Below are positions 1-8,897 of a DNA stretch of 64,000 nt, one piece after another. Within the stretch, counting starts at the first letter, position 1; every line of letters starts with the position of its first letter. A program made the translations under genes and the position numbers. The stretch spans positions 62,001 through 126,000 of the forward strand of contig JAWKIW010000002.1 in assembly GCA_041394145.1 (NCBI GenBank), in the 5' to 3' direction. The notes under the pieces are model-generated. The model saw only the letters and a program-made list of their open reading frames with translations, had not been told where the DNA came from and did no database searches. Source of the DNA: JAWKIW01 sp041394145 (GTDB lineage Bacteria; Actinomycetota; Acidimicrobiia; Acidimicrobiales; Acidimicrobilacustridaceae).

Positions 1-1092
1 GTCGCGTCCCGCCTCGATGTCGCGGCGCCAGCCCTCGGGAGAGGCGATGTCGAAGCCGTGGCTGCCGGCGAACCACAGGTGCTCGCCCCGGCCGACCATG
101 GCGCGCACGTCGTCGAGGTCGCGGCCGCTGATGATGCCCACCGTGCACCGCGCCGCGAGGGCGTCGAGCACCTCCCCGGTGGCCGGCGGGAGCACGGCCA
201 GCTCGGGGCGGGCGACGATGGGGGTCAGCGTGCCGTCGTAGTCGAGGAACACGGCGGGGGACCGGCCTTCGAGCAGCAGCCCGATGCGTCGTCGTCGAGG
301 GCGGACGGCAGCGACGGCAGCGGTGCCTCGGGTCGCTCGCGGCGGACGATGGCACCGTCGTCGTCGACGGTGAGCTCGTCGAGGTCGGTCACGACGAGGT
401 CGGCGTGGCCGGTCAGCGCCTCGGGGTGGCCGGCGCGATCGATCCCGACGACGAGCCCGAAGCCCGCCGCGACGACCGGCCTCGACGCCGGCCACGGCGT
501 CCTCGACGATCGCCACCCGCTCGGGCGCCACGCCCAGCCGGCGGGCGGCCTCGAGGAAGATGGCCGGGTCGGGCTTGCCGGCGAAGCCCAGCTCGGCGGC
601 ATCGAGGCCGTCGACGCGCACGTCGAAGAGCCGGTCGACGCCGGCGGCCTCGAGGACCTCGGCGCAGTTCTTGCTGGCCGAGATGACGCCGGTGCGCACG
701 CCGGCGGCCCGGAGGGCCTCGACGAAGCTGACCGTCGACGGGAACGCCTCGACGCCGTCGGCCCGCAGCTGCGCCAGGAAGTGGTCGTTCTTCTCGTTGC
801 CGAGGGCGTGCACCGTCGCGGGGCCAGGTGGGTCGTCGGCGGTGCCGAAGGGCAGATCGATGCCCCGGGAGGCGAGGAAGCTGGCGACGCCGTCCTCGCG
901 GGGCTTGCCGTCGACGTACCGGCGGTAGTCGTCGTGGGTGAACGGCTCGAAGTCGTCGCCACCGGCGCGCCGACGCAGCTCGTCGTCGAACAGTCGCTTC
1001 CACGCGGCGAAGTGCACCGCGGCGGTCTTGGTGACCACGCCGTCCGTGTCGAACACCACCGCGTCGAGTCGGGGTCGTCCCTCGTCTGCCAC
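1..1092 (-). CDS. otsB: OtsB1-like trehalose-phosphatase with N-terminal HAD domain (two frameshifts, 3' end outside window)
   Basis: Dephosphorylates trehalose 6-phosphate in the OtsA/OtsB route, by the second domain. Reading leftward from a GTG at 1092, the first domain is a beta-phosphoglucomutase-type HAD phosphatase: DxD nucleophile in VFDTDGVV near residue 13, then ISASKN and a cap-type GKPDPAIF. The frame breaks near 462-482, where removing one base restores EAGRAAGFGLVV, and again near 287-300. Beyond it the trehalose-phosphatase motif DYDGTLTP appears and the reading continues off the window edge. HAD plus OtsB in one chain matches the mycobacterial OtsB1 layout, which continues into a GH65-like domain that would lie outside this window. 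Both breaks are single-base and the flanking domains are well conserved, so sequence error is as likely as decay. The start is only moderately supported; no strong Shine-Dalgarno is visible. Confidence 0.75.
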   Translation of the reverse strand, partial: MADEGRPRLDAVVFDTDGVVTKTAAVHFAAWKRLFDDELRRRAGGDDFEPFTHDDYRRYVDGKPREDGVASFLASRGIDLPFGTADDPPGPATVHALGNEKNDHFLAQLRADGVEAFPSTVSFVEALRAAGVRTGVISASKNCAEVLEAAGVDRLFDVRVDGLDAAELGFAGKPDPAIFLEAARRLGVAPERVAIVEDAVAGVEAGRRGGLRARRRDRSRRPPRGADRPRRPRRDRPRRAHRRRRRCHRPPRATRGTAAVAAVRPRRRRIGLLLEGRSPAVFLDYDGTLTPIVARPELAVLPPATGEVLDALAARCTVGIISGRDLDDVRAMVGRGEHLWFAGSHGFDIASPEGWRRDIEAGRD

Positions 1093-1226
1093 GCCCTGCC
1101 CTGTCGTCTCCGTCAACCCCGCGGCGCAACAGGCTACCGGGTCGCGGCGCCGGGGGCGCGCGTCGGTGGCGGTGAGTACGGTCTGGCGGCGACCGGCCGA
1201 CGGGACCGGAGGAGGCAGGCCGAGGG

Positions 1227-2957
1227 ATGCTCAGCGGGCGCTCGTACCTGGTCACCGGGCTGAGCCGGCTGACGGCGCGGGTCGTCGACGTCCTCGTCGA
1301 CCGTCACGCCTCGGTCACCGTCGTCGGCGATCCCGCCGCGGCGCGCCTGGGCCACGAGGTGGCGGCCCGGCTCGACGACCGGGTCCGCCTGGTCGTGCCC
1401 GCGGGCGATCGGGATCGGGCGCTGCTCGACGCCGGCGTCGTCGAGGCCGATGTGGTGCTGGCGCTGGCCGACGACGACCTCGACAACCTGCGTGACGCCG
1501 CCGCCGTCCACGCCCTGGCGCCCGACGTGCCCGTCGTGCTGCGCACCTTCCAGCCCGAGCTGGCCGAGGACCTGTCGGGCGAGCTGCACCTGCGGCGGGC
1601 GTACTCGGTGGCGGCGCTGGCCGCGCCGGCGATCGTGGCGGCATCGGTGGGCGAGGAGGTGATCGAGACCTTGCGCCTCGGGGACGAGGAGGTCCCGCTG
1701 TGCGTGCTCGACGTGCACGCCCGGTCGCCGCTGGAGGGCTGCAGCGCCGACGAGGTCAAGGCCGACACCCGGTGCGCGGTGGTCGCCGTGCAGCAGGCGG
1801 GCCGCTGGCTGGGGGCCGGCGAGCTGCACGCCGAGCTCGGCGACGGCGACCGGGTGCTGGTCGGTGGGCGGCTGCTCGACGTGCTGGCGCTGGCGCTGCG
1901 CAACGACACCGCCGGCGAGGAGGCCCGAGCACCGTCGGCTCGGCAGGCCCCGGTCCGGCGGCGTGGCGGCACGGCCGACGGCGGCCGGCGCCGGCCGACC
2001 CTCCTGCCGCTGAGCCTGGGTGTGTTCGGCGTCGTGTTCGCCGTGACCGCCGTCGTCAACGGCGTGGTCTTCGACCTGGACCTGCAGGGGTCGCTGGCCG
2101 TGGCGCTGGGCGCCGCCCTCGGCAACACCACCCCCACCACCGACGCCGGCTGGGTGGAGTGGTTCAACCTGCTCGCCACGGTCGCCGGCGTCGTGTTGCT
2201 GTGGGTGCTGCTGTCCCACGTGACCGCCCTGGTGCTCGCCGAGCGCTTCGAGCTGCGCCAGACCCGGCGGGCCAAGCGCATGCGCGACCACGTCGTGGTG
2301 GTGGGACTCGGCCGGGTCGGCTACCGGGTGGTCGAGCTGCTGCGCGACCTCGGCGTCGAGTGCGCGGTGATCGAGCGATCGCCGGACTCCGCGTTCGTGG
2401 AGGCGGTCTCCGTGCACACCCCCGTGCTGACCGGCGACGGCCGGTTGCCCGAGAACCTCGAGCGCGCCGCCGTCGACCGGGCCCGCTGCCTGATCGCCTG
2501 CACCGACGACGACCTCCACAACCTGGCGACCTGCCTCGAGGCCGCCAAGCACAACCCCGAGCTGCGCACCGTCAGCCGGGCGTTCGACGACGTGCTCGTC
2601 GATCGCCTGGGTCGGGCCTTCCGGGTCGATGTGTCGCTGTCGACCACCCAGCTGGCCGCCGGCGCGTTCGTCGGCGCCGCGCTCGACGGCTTCGCCATGC
2701 GGCCGGTGAGCCTCGACGGGTTGGAGCTGCTGGCCTTCCGGCTGTCACCGTCCCGGGTGCTCACCTCCGAGGACCTCCGACGCTGGCGAGGCCGGGGGCT
2801 GCGGGTGCTGGCCGTCGATCGGGGCGATGGCGTCGAGCCACCGACCGTGGCGCTGACCGAGCCGCTGCGCCCGGGCGACGAGGCGATCGTCGTGGCGCCG
2901 GCGGAGCTGGCGCGAGCGTGTGCCGCCGAGGTCGCCGTCCCGGCGTCGGCAGGCTGA
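1227..2957 (+). CDS. RCK (TrkA-N/TrkA-C) NAD-binding protein with central two-helix membrane segment
   Basis: A 576-residue protein laid out as RCK domain (about 1-220), membrane pair (about 255-335), RCK domain (about 350-570). The second Rossmann motif is canonical (VVVVGLGRVG); the first is degenerate (TGLSRLTARV). The two hydrophobic helices enclose GAALGNTTPTTDAGW, where a potassium channel would carry a TVGYG-type filter; no such filter is present. RCK domains gate K+ channels and Trk/Ktr transporters by binding NAD(H) or nucleotides. Here the pore is either non-selective, lost, or the protein regulates a partner. GGAGGAGG at 1208-1215 supports the ATG start. The gene is divergent from the trehalose-phosphatase; the serine hydrolase starts 46 bp downstream. 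Function as a channel is uncertain. Confidence 0.8.
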   Translation: MLSGRSYLVTGLSRLTARVVDVLVDRHASVTVVGDPAAARLGHEVAARLDDRVRLVVPAGDRDRALLDAGVVEADVVLALADDDLDNLRDAAAVHALAPDVPVVLRTFQPELAEDLSGELHLRRAYSVAALAAPAIVAASVGEEVIETLRLGDEEVPLCVLDVHARSPLEGCSADEVKADTRCAVVAVQQAGRWLGAGELHAELGDGDRVLVGGRLLDVLALALRNDTAGEEARAPSARQAPVRRRGGTADGGRRRPTLLPLSLGVFGVVFAVTAVVNGVVFDLDLQGSLAVALGAALGNTTPTTDAGWVEWFNLLATVAGVVLLWVLLSHVTALVLAERFELRQTRRAKRMRDHVVVVGLGRVGYRVVELLRDLGVECAVIERSPDSAFVEAVSVHTPVLTGDGRLPENLERAAVDRARCLIACTDDDLHNLATCLEAAKHNPELRTVSRAFDDVLVDRLGRAFRVDVSLSTTQLAAGAFVGAALDGFAMRPVSLDGLELLAFRLSPSRVLTSEDLRRWRGRGLRVLAVDRGDGVEPPTVALTEPLRPGDEAIVVAPAELARACAAEVAVPASAG

Positions 2958-3003
2958 CGGCGAACCCGCGGCCGGGAGCCGGGGCGGCGCTAGCGTCGGT
3001 CGC

Positions 3004-4422
3004 GTGGGCACCGGGGGAGGTCACGACGGGCGACGGGGACGCCGTTGCCGCACCCGCTGCGGCCGCCGGTCACGTGGCGTCGTCGCCGTGCTCCCGGTCG
3101 CCTTCGTCGTCCTGGCCGCGTCGCTCGTCGGACCGGCGCCGCCGGTCGCTGCCGGGCCGGGCCCGGTCCCCGGAGCCGACTGGGCGGTCGAGTCGCCGGC
3201 GGCCCACGGCATGGACCCGGCCGTGCTCGACCAGGCCCGCGCCTACGCCTTCGCCGACGGCCGCAACACCCAGGGGGTGGTGGTGGTCCACGGCGGGGCC
3301 ATCGTGGCCGAGTGGTATGCGCCTGGTGCGAGCGCCGACGCGTACGCGGCCAGCTGGTCGATGGCCAAGTCCTTCACCAGCGCCCTGATCGGCATCGCCA
3401 TCGCCCGGGGCGAGATCCCGAGCATCGACGTGCCGATGTCCACCTACTACCCGGACTGGGCCGGCACGCCGAAGGGGGCCATCACCCTGCGCCACGTCCT
3501 GCACATGGAGTCCGGCCTGGCGTGGAACGAGGACTACGACCCCACCGGCCTCGGCACCTCCCAGGTCGGGCAGATGGTGGCACTCGAAGCGGACCAGCTG
3601 GCCTTCGCCGCGTCCCGCCCGGCCGAGGTCGCGCCGGGCACGAGGTTCAACTACTCGAGCGGCGACACCATGCTGCTGTCCGGTGTGCTGCAGCAGGCCA
3701 CCGGCATGCCGCCCGAGCAGTACGCGCAGCAGGTGCTGTTCGCCCCGATCGGGATGTCGAAGGTCGAGTGGTGGCGTGACGCCGCCGGCCACACCCTCAC
3801 CTACTGCTGCCTCGACACGACGTCGCGGGACTTCGCCCGGTTCGGCCTCCTGTACCTCCGGGGCGGCTCCTGGAACGGCACCCAGGTCGTGCCGGCGGCG
3901 TGGGTCGACGCCTCGGTCACCGACACCGCGGCGAGCTACGGCGGCTACGGCTACCAGTGGTGGCTGGACCCCTCGGGCGCCGGTGTCGTGCCGCCCTTCT
4001 TCTCGGCCCAGGGCCACGACGGCCAGTTCATCTACGTGATCCCCAGCCTCGACCTCGTCGTCGTGCGCAACGGGACCTACGTGAAGAGCCCCTGTCCGCC
4101 CGTGGCCGACCCGACCCTCCTCCCGTACTACCCGCCGAGCGGCCTGGTCCCCGGGCAGGGCACGGTGCCGCCCGACTCGTGGAGCGACCGGGCGTTCCTC
4201 ACCCCCATCGTGCAGTCGTTCACCGGTGCGGGCGGCGGGGCGGCGCGGGAGGCGATGGGTGCCGCGGCGGAGCCCGCCGCAGCGCCGGGCTCGACCCGGG
4301 CGGCACAGGCCGCCCTGGCGCCCTGCCCGGCGGGCTCGGCCCCGACCTCCGCGACGGCGCCGCTGTCGCCGGCGACGGCGCCGAGCGCCGCGGCGGTGGT
4401 CACCCCGCAGTTCACCGGGTGA
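3004..4422 (+). CDS. Secreted class C beta-lactamase-fold serine hydrolase
   Basis: About 472 residues. An Arg-rich N-terminus is followed by a hydrophobic signal segment and then a beta-lactamase/transpeptidase-like domain. The nucleophile motif SxxK is S-M-A-K at residues 119-122, the second element is Y-S-S-G-D, and an H-D-G stands in for the KTG/HxG triad element near the end. The last ~80 residues are a low-complexity Ala/Pro tail. Family members are D-Ala-D-Ala peptidases, esterases or 6-aminohexanoate-dimer hydrolase-like enzymes; the substrate cannot be read from sequence. The GTG at 3004 is preferred over an upstream in-frame ATG (2920) because that would overlap the RCK gene and because a TAGCGT box at 2991-2996 sits 7 nt before it, the leaderless pattern common in this window. 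Confidence 0.8.
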   Translation: MGTGGGHDGRRGRRCRTRCGRRSRGVVAVLPVAFVVLAASLVGPAPPVAAGPGPVPGADWAVESPAAHGMDPAVLDQARAYAFADGRNTQGVVVVHGGAIVAEWYAPGASADAYAASWSMAKSFTSALIGIAIARGEIPSIDVPMSTYYPDWAGTPKGAITLRHVLHMESGLAWNEDYDPTGLGTSQVGQMVALEADQLAFAASRPAEVAPGTRFNYSSGDTMLLSGVLQQATGMPPEQYAQQVLFAPIGMSKVEWWRDAAGHTLTYCCLDTTSRDFARFGLLYLRGGSWNGTQVVPAAWVDASVTDTAASYGGYGYQWWLDPSGAGVVPPFFSAQGHDGQFIYVIPSLDLVVVRNGTYVKSPCPPVADPTLLPYYPPSGLVPGQGTVPPDSWSDRAFLTPIVQSFTGAGGGAAREAMGAAAEPAAAPGSTRAAQAALAPCPAGSAPTSATAPLSPATAPSAAAVVTPQFTG

Positions 4423-4429
4423 CGGGTGC

Positions 4430-4595
4430 TCAGCGGAAGTAGCCGAGGATGTCGATGAAGATGTCGGTGCTGGAGGTGGGGCACGTAGCAGGCGATCTTG
4501 GCCAGCGAGCAGGCGATGACGGTGGTGTTGGCGGCGATGGTGCCGGTCTGGAACCAGCTGATCGTCGAGGCGAAGGCCGGGGCGCCCGTTGTTGC
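4430..4595 (-). pseudogene. 3' remnant of a Tat-secreted D[VI]xGY[FY]-domain gene
   Basis: On the minus strand two adjacent frames spell the end of the C-terminal domain found in the genes at 14400 and 36050. One frame reads ISWFQTGTIAANTTVIAC and the other finishes S-S-T-D-I-F-I-D-I-L-G-Y-F-R and stop. A single-base shift near 4480 separates them. Nothing upstream of the domain remains, because the aminotransferase promoter and start (4623-4637) follow directly. It is therefore a truncated relic of a third family member, left by deletion or recombination. Confidence 0.7.
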
Positions 4596-4634
4596 GTCGC
4601 CGGGCGCCGGGTCACCCGCTCCTACGATGGCCGC

Positions 4635-5822
4635 GTGGCACCGCGGGTCTCCGAGCGGGCGGGCATCGCCCCCTTCCACGTGAGGGAGGTGATGAAGGCC
4701 GCCGGCGAGCGGGCGGCGGCCGGTGGCGACGTGCTGCACCTCGAGGTCGGCCAGCCCGCCACCGGCGCGCCCGAGCCGGTGGTCGAGGCGGCCGCCCGGG
4801 CGCTGCGCGAGGGGCCGCTGCACTACACCGACGCCGACGGGCTGCCGGCGCTGCGGCTGCGCATCGCCCGCTGGTACCGCGAGCGCTACGCGCTCGACGT
4901 CGACCCGACGCGCGTGGTGGTCACCACCGGGGCGTCGGGGGCGTGCGTGCTCGCCTTCCTCGCATGCTTCGAGGTGGGCGCGCCGGTGGCCGTCGCCCGT
5001 CCCGGGTACCCGTGCTACCGCAACATCCTCACCGCGCTCGGCTGCGCCGTCGTCGACCTCCCCGTGACCGCCGAGACGAGGTTCCAGCCTGGGCCCGGGC
5101 ACGTGGCCGCAGCGCGCGGGTCGCTCGGCGATGAGCCGCTCGCGGGCGTGGTGGTGGCCAGCCCGTCCAACCCCACCGGCACCGTCCTCGACCGGACCTC
5201 GCTCGCCGACCTCGCCGAGGCGTGTCGGACGGGGGACACCTGGCTGCTCTCCGACGAGATCTACCACGGCATCACCTACGACGAACCGGCCACCAGCGTG
5301 CTGGCCGTCGACGACGCGGCCGTGGTGATCGCCTCCTTCTCGAAGTACTTCTCGATGACGGGCTGGCGGCTGGGCTGGCTGGTGGTGCCTCCCGAGCTGG
5401 TGATCCCGGTGGAGCGACTGGCGCAGAACCTGACCGTGGCCCCGCCGACGCTCCCGCAGCAGGCCGGCATCGCCGCCTTCGACGCCGTCGACGAGCTCGA
5501 CGGCCACGTCGCTCGCTACGCCGCCAACCGTGGCGTCCTGCTCGACGGGCTGCGCCAGGCCGGGTTCGACCGCATCGCACCGGCCGACGGCGCCTTCTAC
5601 CTGTGGGTCGACGTGTCGGCGTGGACCGACGACAGCCAGGCCCTGTGCGCCGAGTGGCTCGCCGACCTCGGGGTCGCGGTCACGCCGGGCATCGACTTCG
5701 ACCCGGTCGACGGCCACCGGTTCGTGCGGTTCTCCTTCGCCGGGGCCACCGAGGACATGGCCGAGGCCACCCGCCGCCTCGCCGGCTGGACGGCCGACCA
5801 CCCGTCGCGCCACGCCGGCTGA
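4635..5822 (+). CDS. Class I/II PLP-dependent aminotransferase
   Basis: 395 residues, fold-type I aminotransferase of the aspartate aminotransferase superfamily. Visible landmarks are the substrate/PLP region SPSNPTGTV, the DEIYHG strand, the PLP-binding lysine in SFSKYFSMTGWRLG (about K237) and a C-terminal RFSFA arginine segment that would bind the substrate carboxylate. The amino donor and acceptor cannot be assigned; aspartate, aromatic and alanine aminotransferases share these motifs. The GTG start at 4635 is chosen because TACGAT (4623-4628) lies 6 nt upstream and the translation from there begins with the usual N-terminal helix. The gene stands alone and converges on the P450. Confidence 0.88.
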   Translation: MAPRVSERAGIAPFHVREVMKAAGERAAAGGDVLHLEVGQPATGAPEPVVEAAARALREGPLHYTDADGLPALRLRIARWYRERYALDVDPTRVVVTTGASGACVLAFLACFEVGAPVAVARPGYPCYRNILTALGCAVVDLPVTAETRFQPGPGHVAAARGSLGDEPLAGVVVASPSNPTGTVLDRTSLADLAEACRTGDTWLLSDEIYHGITYDEPATSVLAVDDAAVVIASFSKYFSMTGWRLGWLVVPPELVIPVERLAQNLTVAPPTLPQQAGIAAFDAVDELDGHVARYAANRGVLLDGLRQAGFDRIAPADGAFYLWVDVSAWTDDSQALCAEWLADLGVAVTPGIDFDPVDGHRFVRFSFAGATEDMAEATRRLAGWTADHPSRHAG

Positions 5823-5897
5823 GCCGGCCGGGCGCCCTGGTGGCGTGGGGCGTCGGGGGCCGACGCTGGAGGCAACCGCTTCGGCGGGTCAGGCGGG

Positions 5898-7100
5898 TCA
5901 GGCGCGCGTCGGGGTGGTCGGGGTGAAGGTGACCGGGAGCGACTCGGGGCCGGAGATGAAGTTGGCCGGGCGCATGGGCGGCGGGTCGTCGGAGGCCAGC
6001 GCCAGGTCGGGCAGCCGGTCGAGCAGCTGCTCGAGCATGACCTTGATCTCGAGGCGGGCGAGGGAGTTGCCCAGGCAGAAGTGGGCGCCGAACCCGAAGG
6101 CGACGTGGTCGTTGGGCGTGCGGCGGATGTCGAAGGTCTCGGCGTTCGGGAACACCGACTCGTCGCGGTTCGCCGACGCGTACAGCAGGAGCAGCTCGTC
6201 CCCCTCGCGCACCTGCTCGCCGGCCAGCTCGACGTCGCGGGTGGCCGTCCGGCACATGTTCTTGATCGGGCTGACCCAGCGCAGCATCTCCTCCACGGCC
6301 GTCGGCAGGAGGCTGCGGTCGTCGCGCAGGTCGTCCCACTGCCCGGTCAGCAGCAGCTGGTAGACGCCTTCGCTGAGCACGTGACGGGTGGTCTCGTCGC
6401 CGCCCACGAGGATGAGCAGCGAGTCGTAGATCAGGTCGTCGTGCGTGAGCCGCTCGCCGTCCACCTCGGCGTGCACCAGGATCGACATGAGGTCGTCGCG
6501 CGGCGTCGCCCGGCGGTCGGCGATCACCCGGTCGGCGTACTCGCTGTAGTCGGCGAACGCCTGGACCATCGTCTCGAGCTGCTCCTCGGTGGCGTCGCTG
6601 TCCTGGCCCTTCACGAGGTCGTCGGACCAGCGCAGCAGCGTGGCCCGGTCCTCGGGGGCCACACCGAGGGCGTCGCCGATCATGATCATGGGCAGCGGCG
6701 CCGCCACGTCACCGACGAAGTCGCACGAGCCCCGGTCGGCCACCAGGTCGATGATCCCGTCGCAGACCTCGCGGATCGTGGGCTCCTGGTCGCGGACCCG
6801 CCGGGGGGTGAAGCCGCGGTTGACCAGCTTGCGTCGCCCCCAGTGGGCCGGGTCGTCGAGGTCGATCATCATCGGGGTGGCCGGGAGGTTCGGCCGGATG
6901 CCGCCGCCGTTGCCGAAGGTCGCGGCGTCCTTGGACACCTCCCGCACGAGGTCGTAGGTGCTCACGCCCCACACGTGGCCGCCCTCGTCCCAGTACAGCG
7001 GCGCGTTGGCCCGCATCCACGCGTAGTGGGGCTCGGGGCCGTTGGCGTAGAAGTCGCCGGCGGTGAGCCGGATGGCGGGGTTCGTCGGGCGGTCGGGCAT
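5898..7100 (-). CDS. Cytochrome P450, CYP142-like (steroid side-chain hydroxylase)
   Basis: 400 residues, soluble bacterial P450. The haem-ligand loop FGFGAHFCLGNSLAR places the thiolate at Cys342. The I-helix carries GGDETTR and the K-helix E-x-x-R is in EEMLRW. Stretches such as GGIRPNLPATPMMID, DDPAHWGRRKLVN and MRPANFISGPESLPV closely parallel mycobacterial CYP142, which oxidises the terminal C26/C27 of cholesterol and cholestenone; that comparison is from memory. The start is well supported by CAGGAG upstream of the ATG at 7100. It is transcribed divergently from the ABC1-type gene, and the shared 150-bp region holds the perfect palindrome TGACAC-T-GTGTCA (7178-7190), a likely repressor site. 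The redox partner is not in the window. Confidence 0.9.
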   Translation of the reverse strand: MPDRPTNPAIRLTAGDFYANGPEPHYAWMRANAPLYWDEGGHVWGVSTYDLVREVSKDAATFGNGGGIRPNLPATPMMIDLDDPAHWGRRKLVNRGFTPRRVRDQEPTIREVCDGIIDLVADRGSCDFVGDVAAPLPMIMIGDALGVAPEDRATLLRWSDDLVKGQDSDATEEQLETMVQAFADYSEYADRVIADRRATPRDDLMSILVHAEVDGERLTHDDLIYDSLLILVGGDETTRHVLSEGVYQLLLTGQWDDLRDDRSLLPTAVEEMLRWVSPIKNMCRTATRDVELAGEQVREGDELLLLYASANRDESVFPNAETFDIRRTPNDHVAFGFGAHFCLGNSLARLEIKVMLEQLLDRLPDLALASDDPPPMRPANFISGPESLPVTFTPTTPTRA

Positions 7101-7177
7101 GGGCGCTGCTCCTGCGGGGCGGATCGCGACGCGTGGTCGGGAGCCGGGCGCGGCTCGAGCCCCGGCCCGCCACGATC

Positions 7178-7190
7178 TGACACTGTGTCA
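7178..7190. promoter_or_regulatory. Palindromic operator candidate TGACAC-T-GTGTCA
   Basis: A perfect 6-bp inverted repeat with a one-base centre lies between the divergent P450 and ABC1-type genes. The same TGACAC half-site recurs at 8901-8906 inside another palindrome before the crotonase gene. Palindromes of this size are typical of TetR-family dimers. No regulator gene is nearby. Confidence 0.5.
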
Positions 7191-7250
7191 CATCTCCCCG
7201 CAGCCACCGGTCGGCTCGCACCTCGCCCGGGGGTCGGGCAGGCTTGCGCC

Positions 7251-8792
7251 ATGGGAACGACGGGGGGCACGGACGCGACCGGGAGCGGGGGCACGAGCGA
7301 CGCCGCCGCGCCGCCCGAGGCGGCGGGCGATCCGTCGACGCTGCCCGGCCGGGCGGCGGCCAGCGACTGGGTCGCCGCCGAGCCCGGCCTGGCGGGGTGG
7401 GTCGCCGACCTCGACGGCACCGCCGGCCCGGCCAAGCGGGCGCTCGCCTACCGCGCCAGCCGCCTCGCACAGCCGGGTCCGGTCCCCCCGGCGCGGGTCG
7501 CGCGCCACGTGGGCGCGGCCGGCGTCTCGCGGGCGGTGCGGGCGGCCACCCGCCTTCCCGACCTGCGCGACCTGGTGCCGCTGCGGGACCCGCGTCGCTG
7601 GGTGCTCGACACCGCGGTGGAGGGGTTCGTCGACCAGCTCGCGCTCGGCGGCCCCGCCTCGGCCGAGGTCGCCCGCATCATCGAGGGCTCGGGCGCGCTG
7701 TTCCCGAGCGTGCTGCGCAACGAGCTCGGGCAGCGGGGGATCCGGCCGCTGGAGGTCACCCACACGACCGCCGCCGACATCACCGGGCGGGCCCTGACCG
7801 GCGTCGAGCTGCTCGAGGCGCCGCCCGTGCTCAACCTGCCGGTGTCAGAGCTGCGGGTGGGCCGCCTCGACGTCGAGGGTGACGGCATCGACCACCGGGA
7901 CGTGCTGGTGCGGATCCGGCGCCCCGGCGTCGCCCGTGAGCTGCAGGCCGACGTGCGCATGCAGGCCGCGCTGGCCACCGCCGTGCAGCGGGCGGTGCCC
8001 ACCGTCGGCGGCATGCACCCGCTCGGGTTCGTCGAGCTCGTCGCCCGGATGGCCCTGGAGGCGACCGACCTGCGCAACGAGGCGCTGAACCTGACCGAGC
8101 TGGCGGTCAACCTCGAGGCGCTCGGTGCCGACGGCATCGACATCGCCCATCCCGTGGCCGGGCGGGCCACCGAGCGGGTGGTGGTGCTCGAGCACGTCGA
8201 GGGCGTGCCCTTCGAGCGCTTCGGTGGCGTCCTCGCCGACCCCCAGGCCACCCTCTCGGCGCTGATGTCGCTCACCTTGGAGTCGGCGCTGCTGTACGGC
8301 ACCTTCTGGGCCGACCCCGCCCCCGAGCACCTGCTGGTGCAGCCGGGCGGGCGGCTGGCGATCGTCGGCGCCGGGGTGGTCGGCCACCTGCCCCTGTCGC
8401 TGAAGCGGGCCGGGATCGGCTTCCTCAAGTCGCTGTTCACCGGTGACGCCGAGGGCCAGGTGGCCGCCATGCAGCTGGCCGGGGCCGCGCCGGGCGGCCT
8501 CGACACGGCGGCGCTGGTGGCCGACCTCGCCAAGGCCGACGCGCTCCAGCCGTCCACGATCATGTTCGGGGGCGAGCAGGCGCTGCTGGCCGGGCTCAAC
8601 GAGGCGGTGCGCCTGATGCTGAAGCACCGGCTGCGACCCCCGGTCGAGGTGGTGCTGCTGCTGCGCACCATGTTCGCCCTCGGTCGGCTGTCCGAGCAGC
8701 TGCTGCCCGAGGGGGGCGGCCCGATGGCAGGCCTGCTCGGCCTGCTGCCCCGCCTGCCGGCCCTGCTGGCCCAGGCCGAGGACGAGTCGTAG
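7251..8792 (+). CDS. ABC1/UbiB-family protein with degenerate kinase motifs
   Basis: 513 residues. The order of elements follows the ABC1 (AarF/UbiB/COQ8) atypical kinase family: a dimension of helices, a lysine strand region RDVLVRIRRPGV, a helix EATDLRNEALNLTEL, and a hinge V-V-V-L-E-H-V-E-G-V. The catalytic pieces are altered. The usual DPHPGN loop reads D-P-A-P-E-H-L-L-V and the DFG segment reads A-I-V-G-A-G-V-V-G, and the N-terminal KxGQ signature is missing. This suggests a pseudokinase. The intact paralogue at 61047 makes the contrast clear. The ATG at 7251 has a weak CAGGCT box 6 nt upstream. ABC1 proteins are linked to isoprenoid lipid metabolism; its position opposite a P450 and before a crotonase is compatible with a lipid role but does not prove one. 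Confidence 0.75.
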   Translation: MGTTGGTDATGSGGTSDAAAPPEAAGDPSTLPGRAAASDWVAAEPGLAGWVADLDGTAGPAKRALAYRASRLAQPGPVPPARVARHVGAAGVSRAVRAATRLPDLRDLVPLRDPRRWVLDTAVEGFVDQLALGGPASAEVARIIEGSGALFPSVLRNELGQRGIRPLEVTHTTAADITGRALTGVELLEAPPVLNLPVSELRVGRLDVEGDGIDHRDVLVRIRRPGVARELQADVRMQAALATAVQRAVPTVGGMHPLGFVELVARMALEATDLRNEALNLTELAVNLEALGADGIDIAHPVAGRATERVVVLEHVEGVPFERFGGVLADPQATLSALMSLTLESALLYGTFWADPAPEHLLVQPGGRLAIVGAGVVGHLPLSLKRAGIGFLKSLFTGDAEGQVAAMQLAGAAPGGLDTAALVADLAKADALQPSTIMFGGEQALLAGLNEAVRLMLKHRLRPPVEVVLLLRTMFALGRLSEQLLPEGGGPMAGLLGLLPRLPALLAQAEDES

Positions 8793-8812
8793 CCGACCGA
8801 TCCCCACGGGCG

Positions 8813-8860
8813 AATCGGTGACGGGTTGTCTGCCCTGCGGCGAAAGAAGCGTCACCGGTT
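8813..8860. terminator. Inverted repeat after the ABC1-type gene
   Basis: An 11-nt arm (8813-8823, core CGGTGACG) is matched by CGTCACCGGTT at 8850-8860 with one G-T wobble and a 26-nt loop. It begins 21 bp after the ABC1-type stop. There is no T-tract, so it may be a factor-dependent terminator or a regulatory structure. Confidence 0.3.
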
Positions 8861-8897
8861 GGTGGTGTGCGGTGGCGGGTGCGGGAGGGTGAGCGAG

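Noticed and set aside
1..1092. Calling the trehalose-phosphatase a true pseudogene
   Set aside because: Both breaks are single-base, conserved motifs flank them, and similar breaks occur across the window; error is at least as likely.
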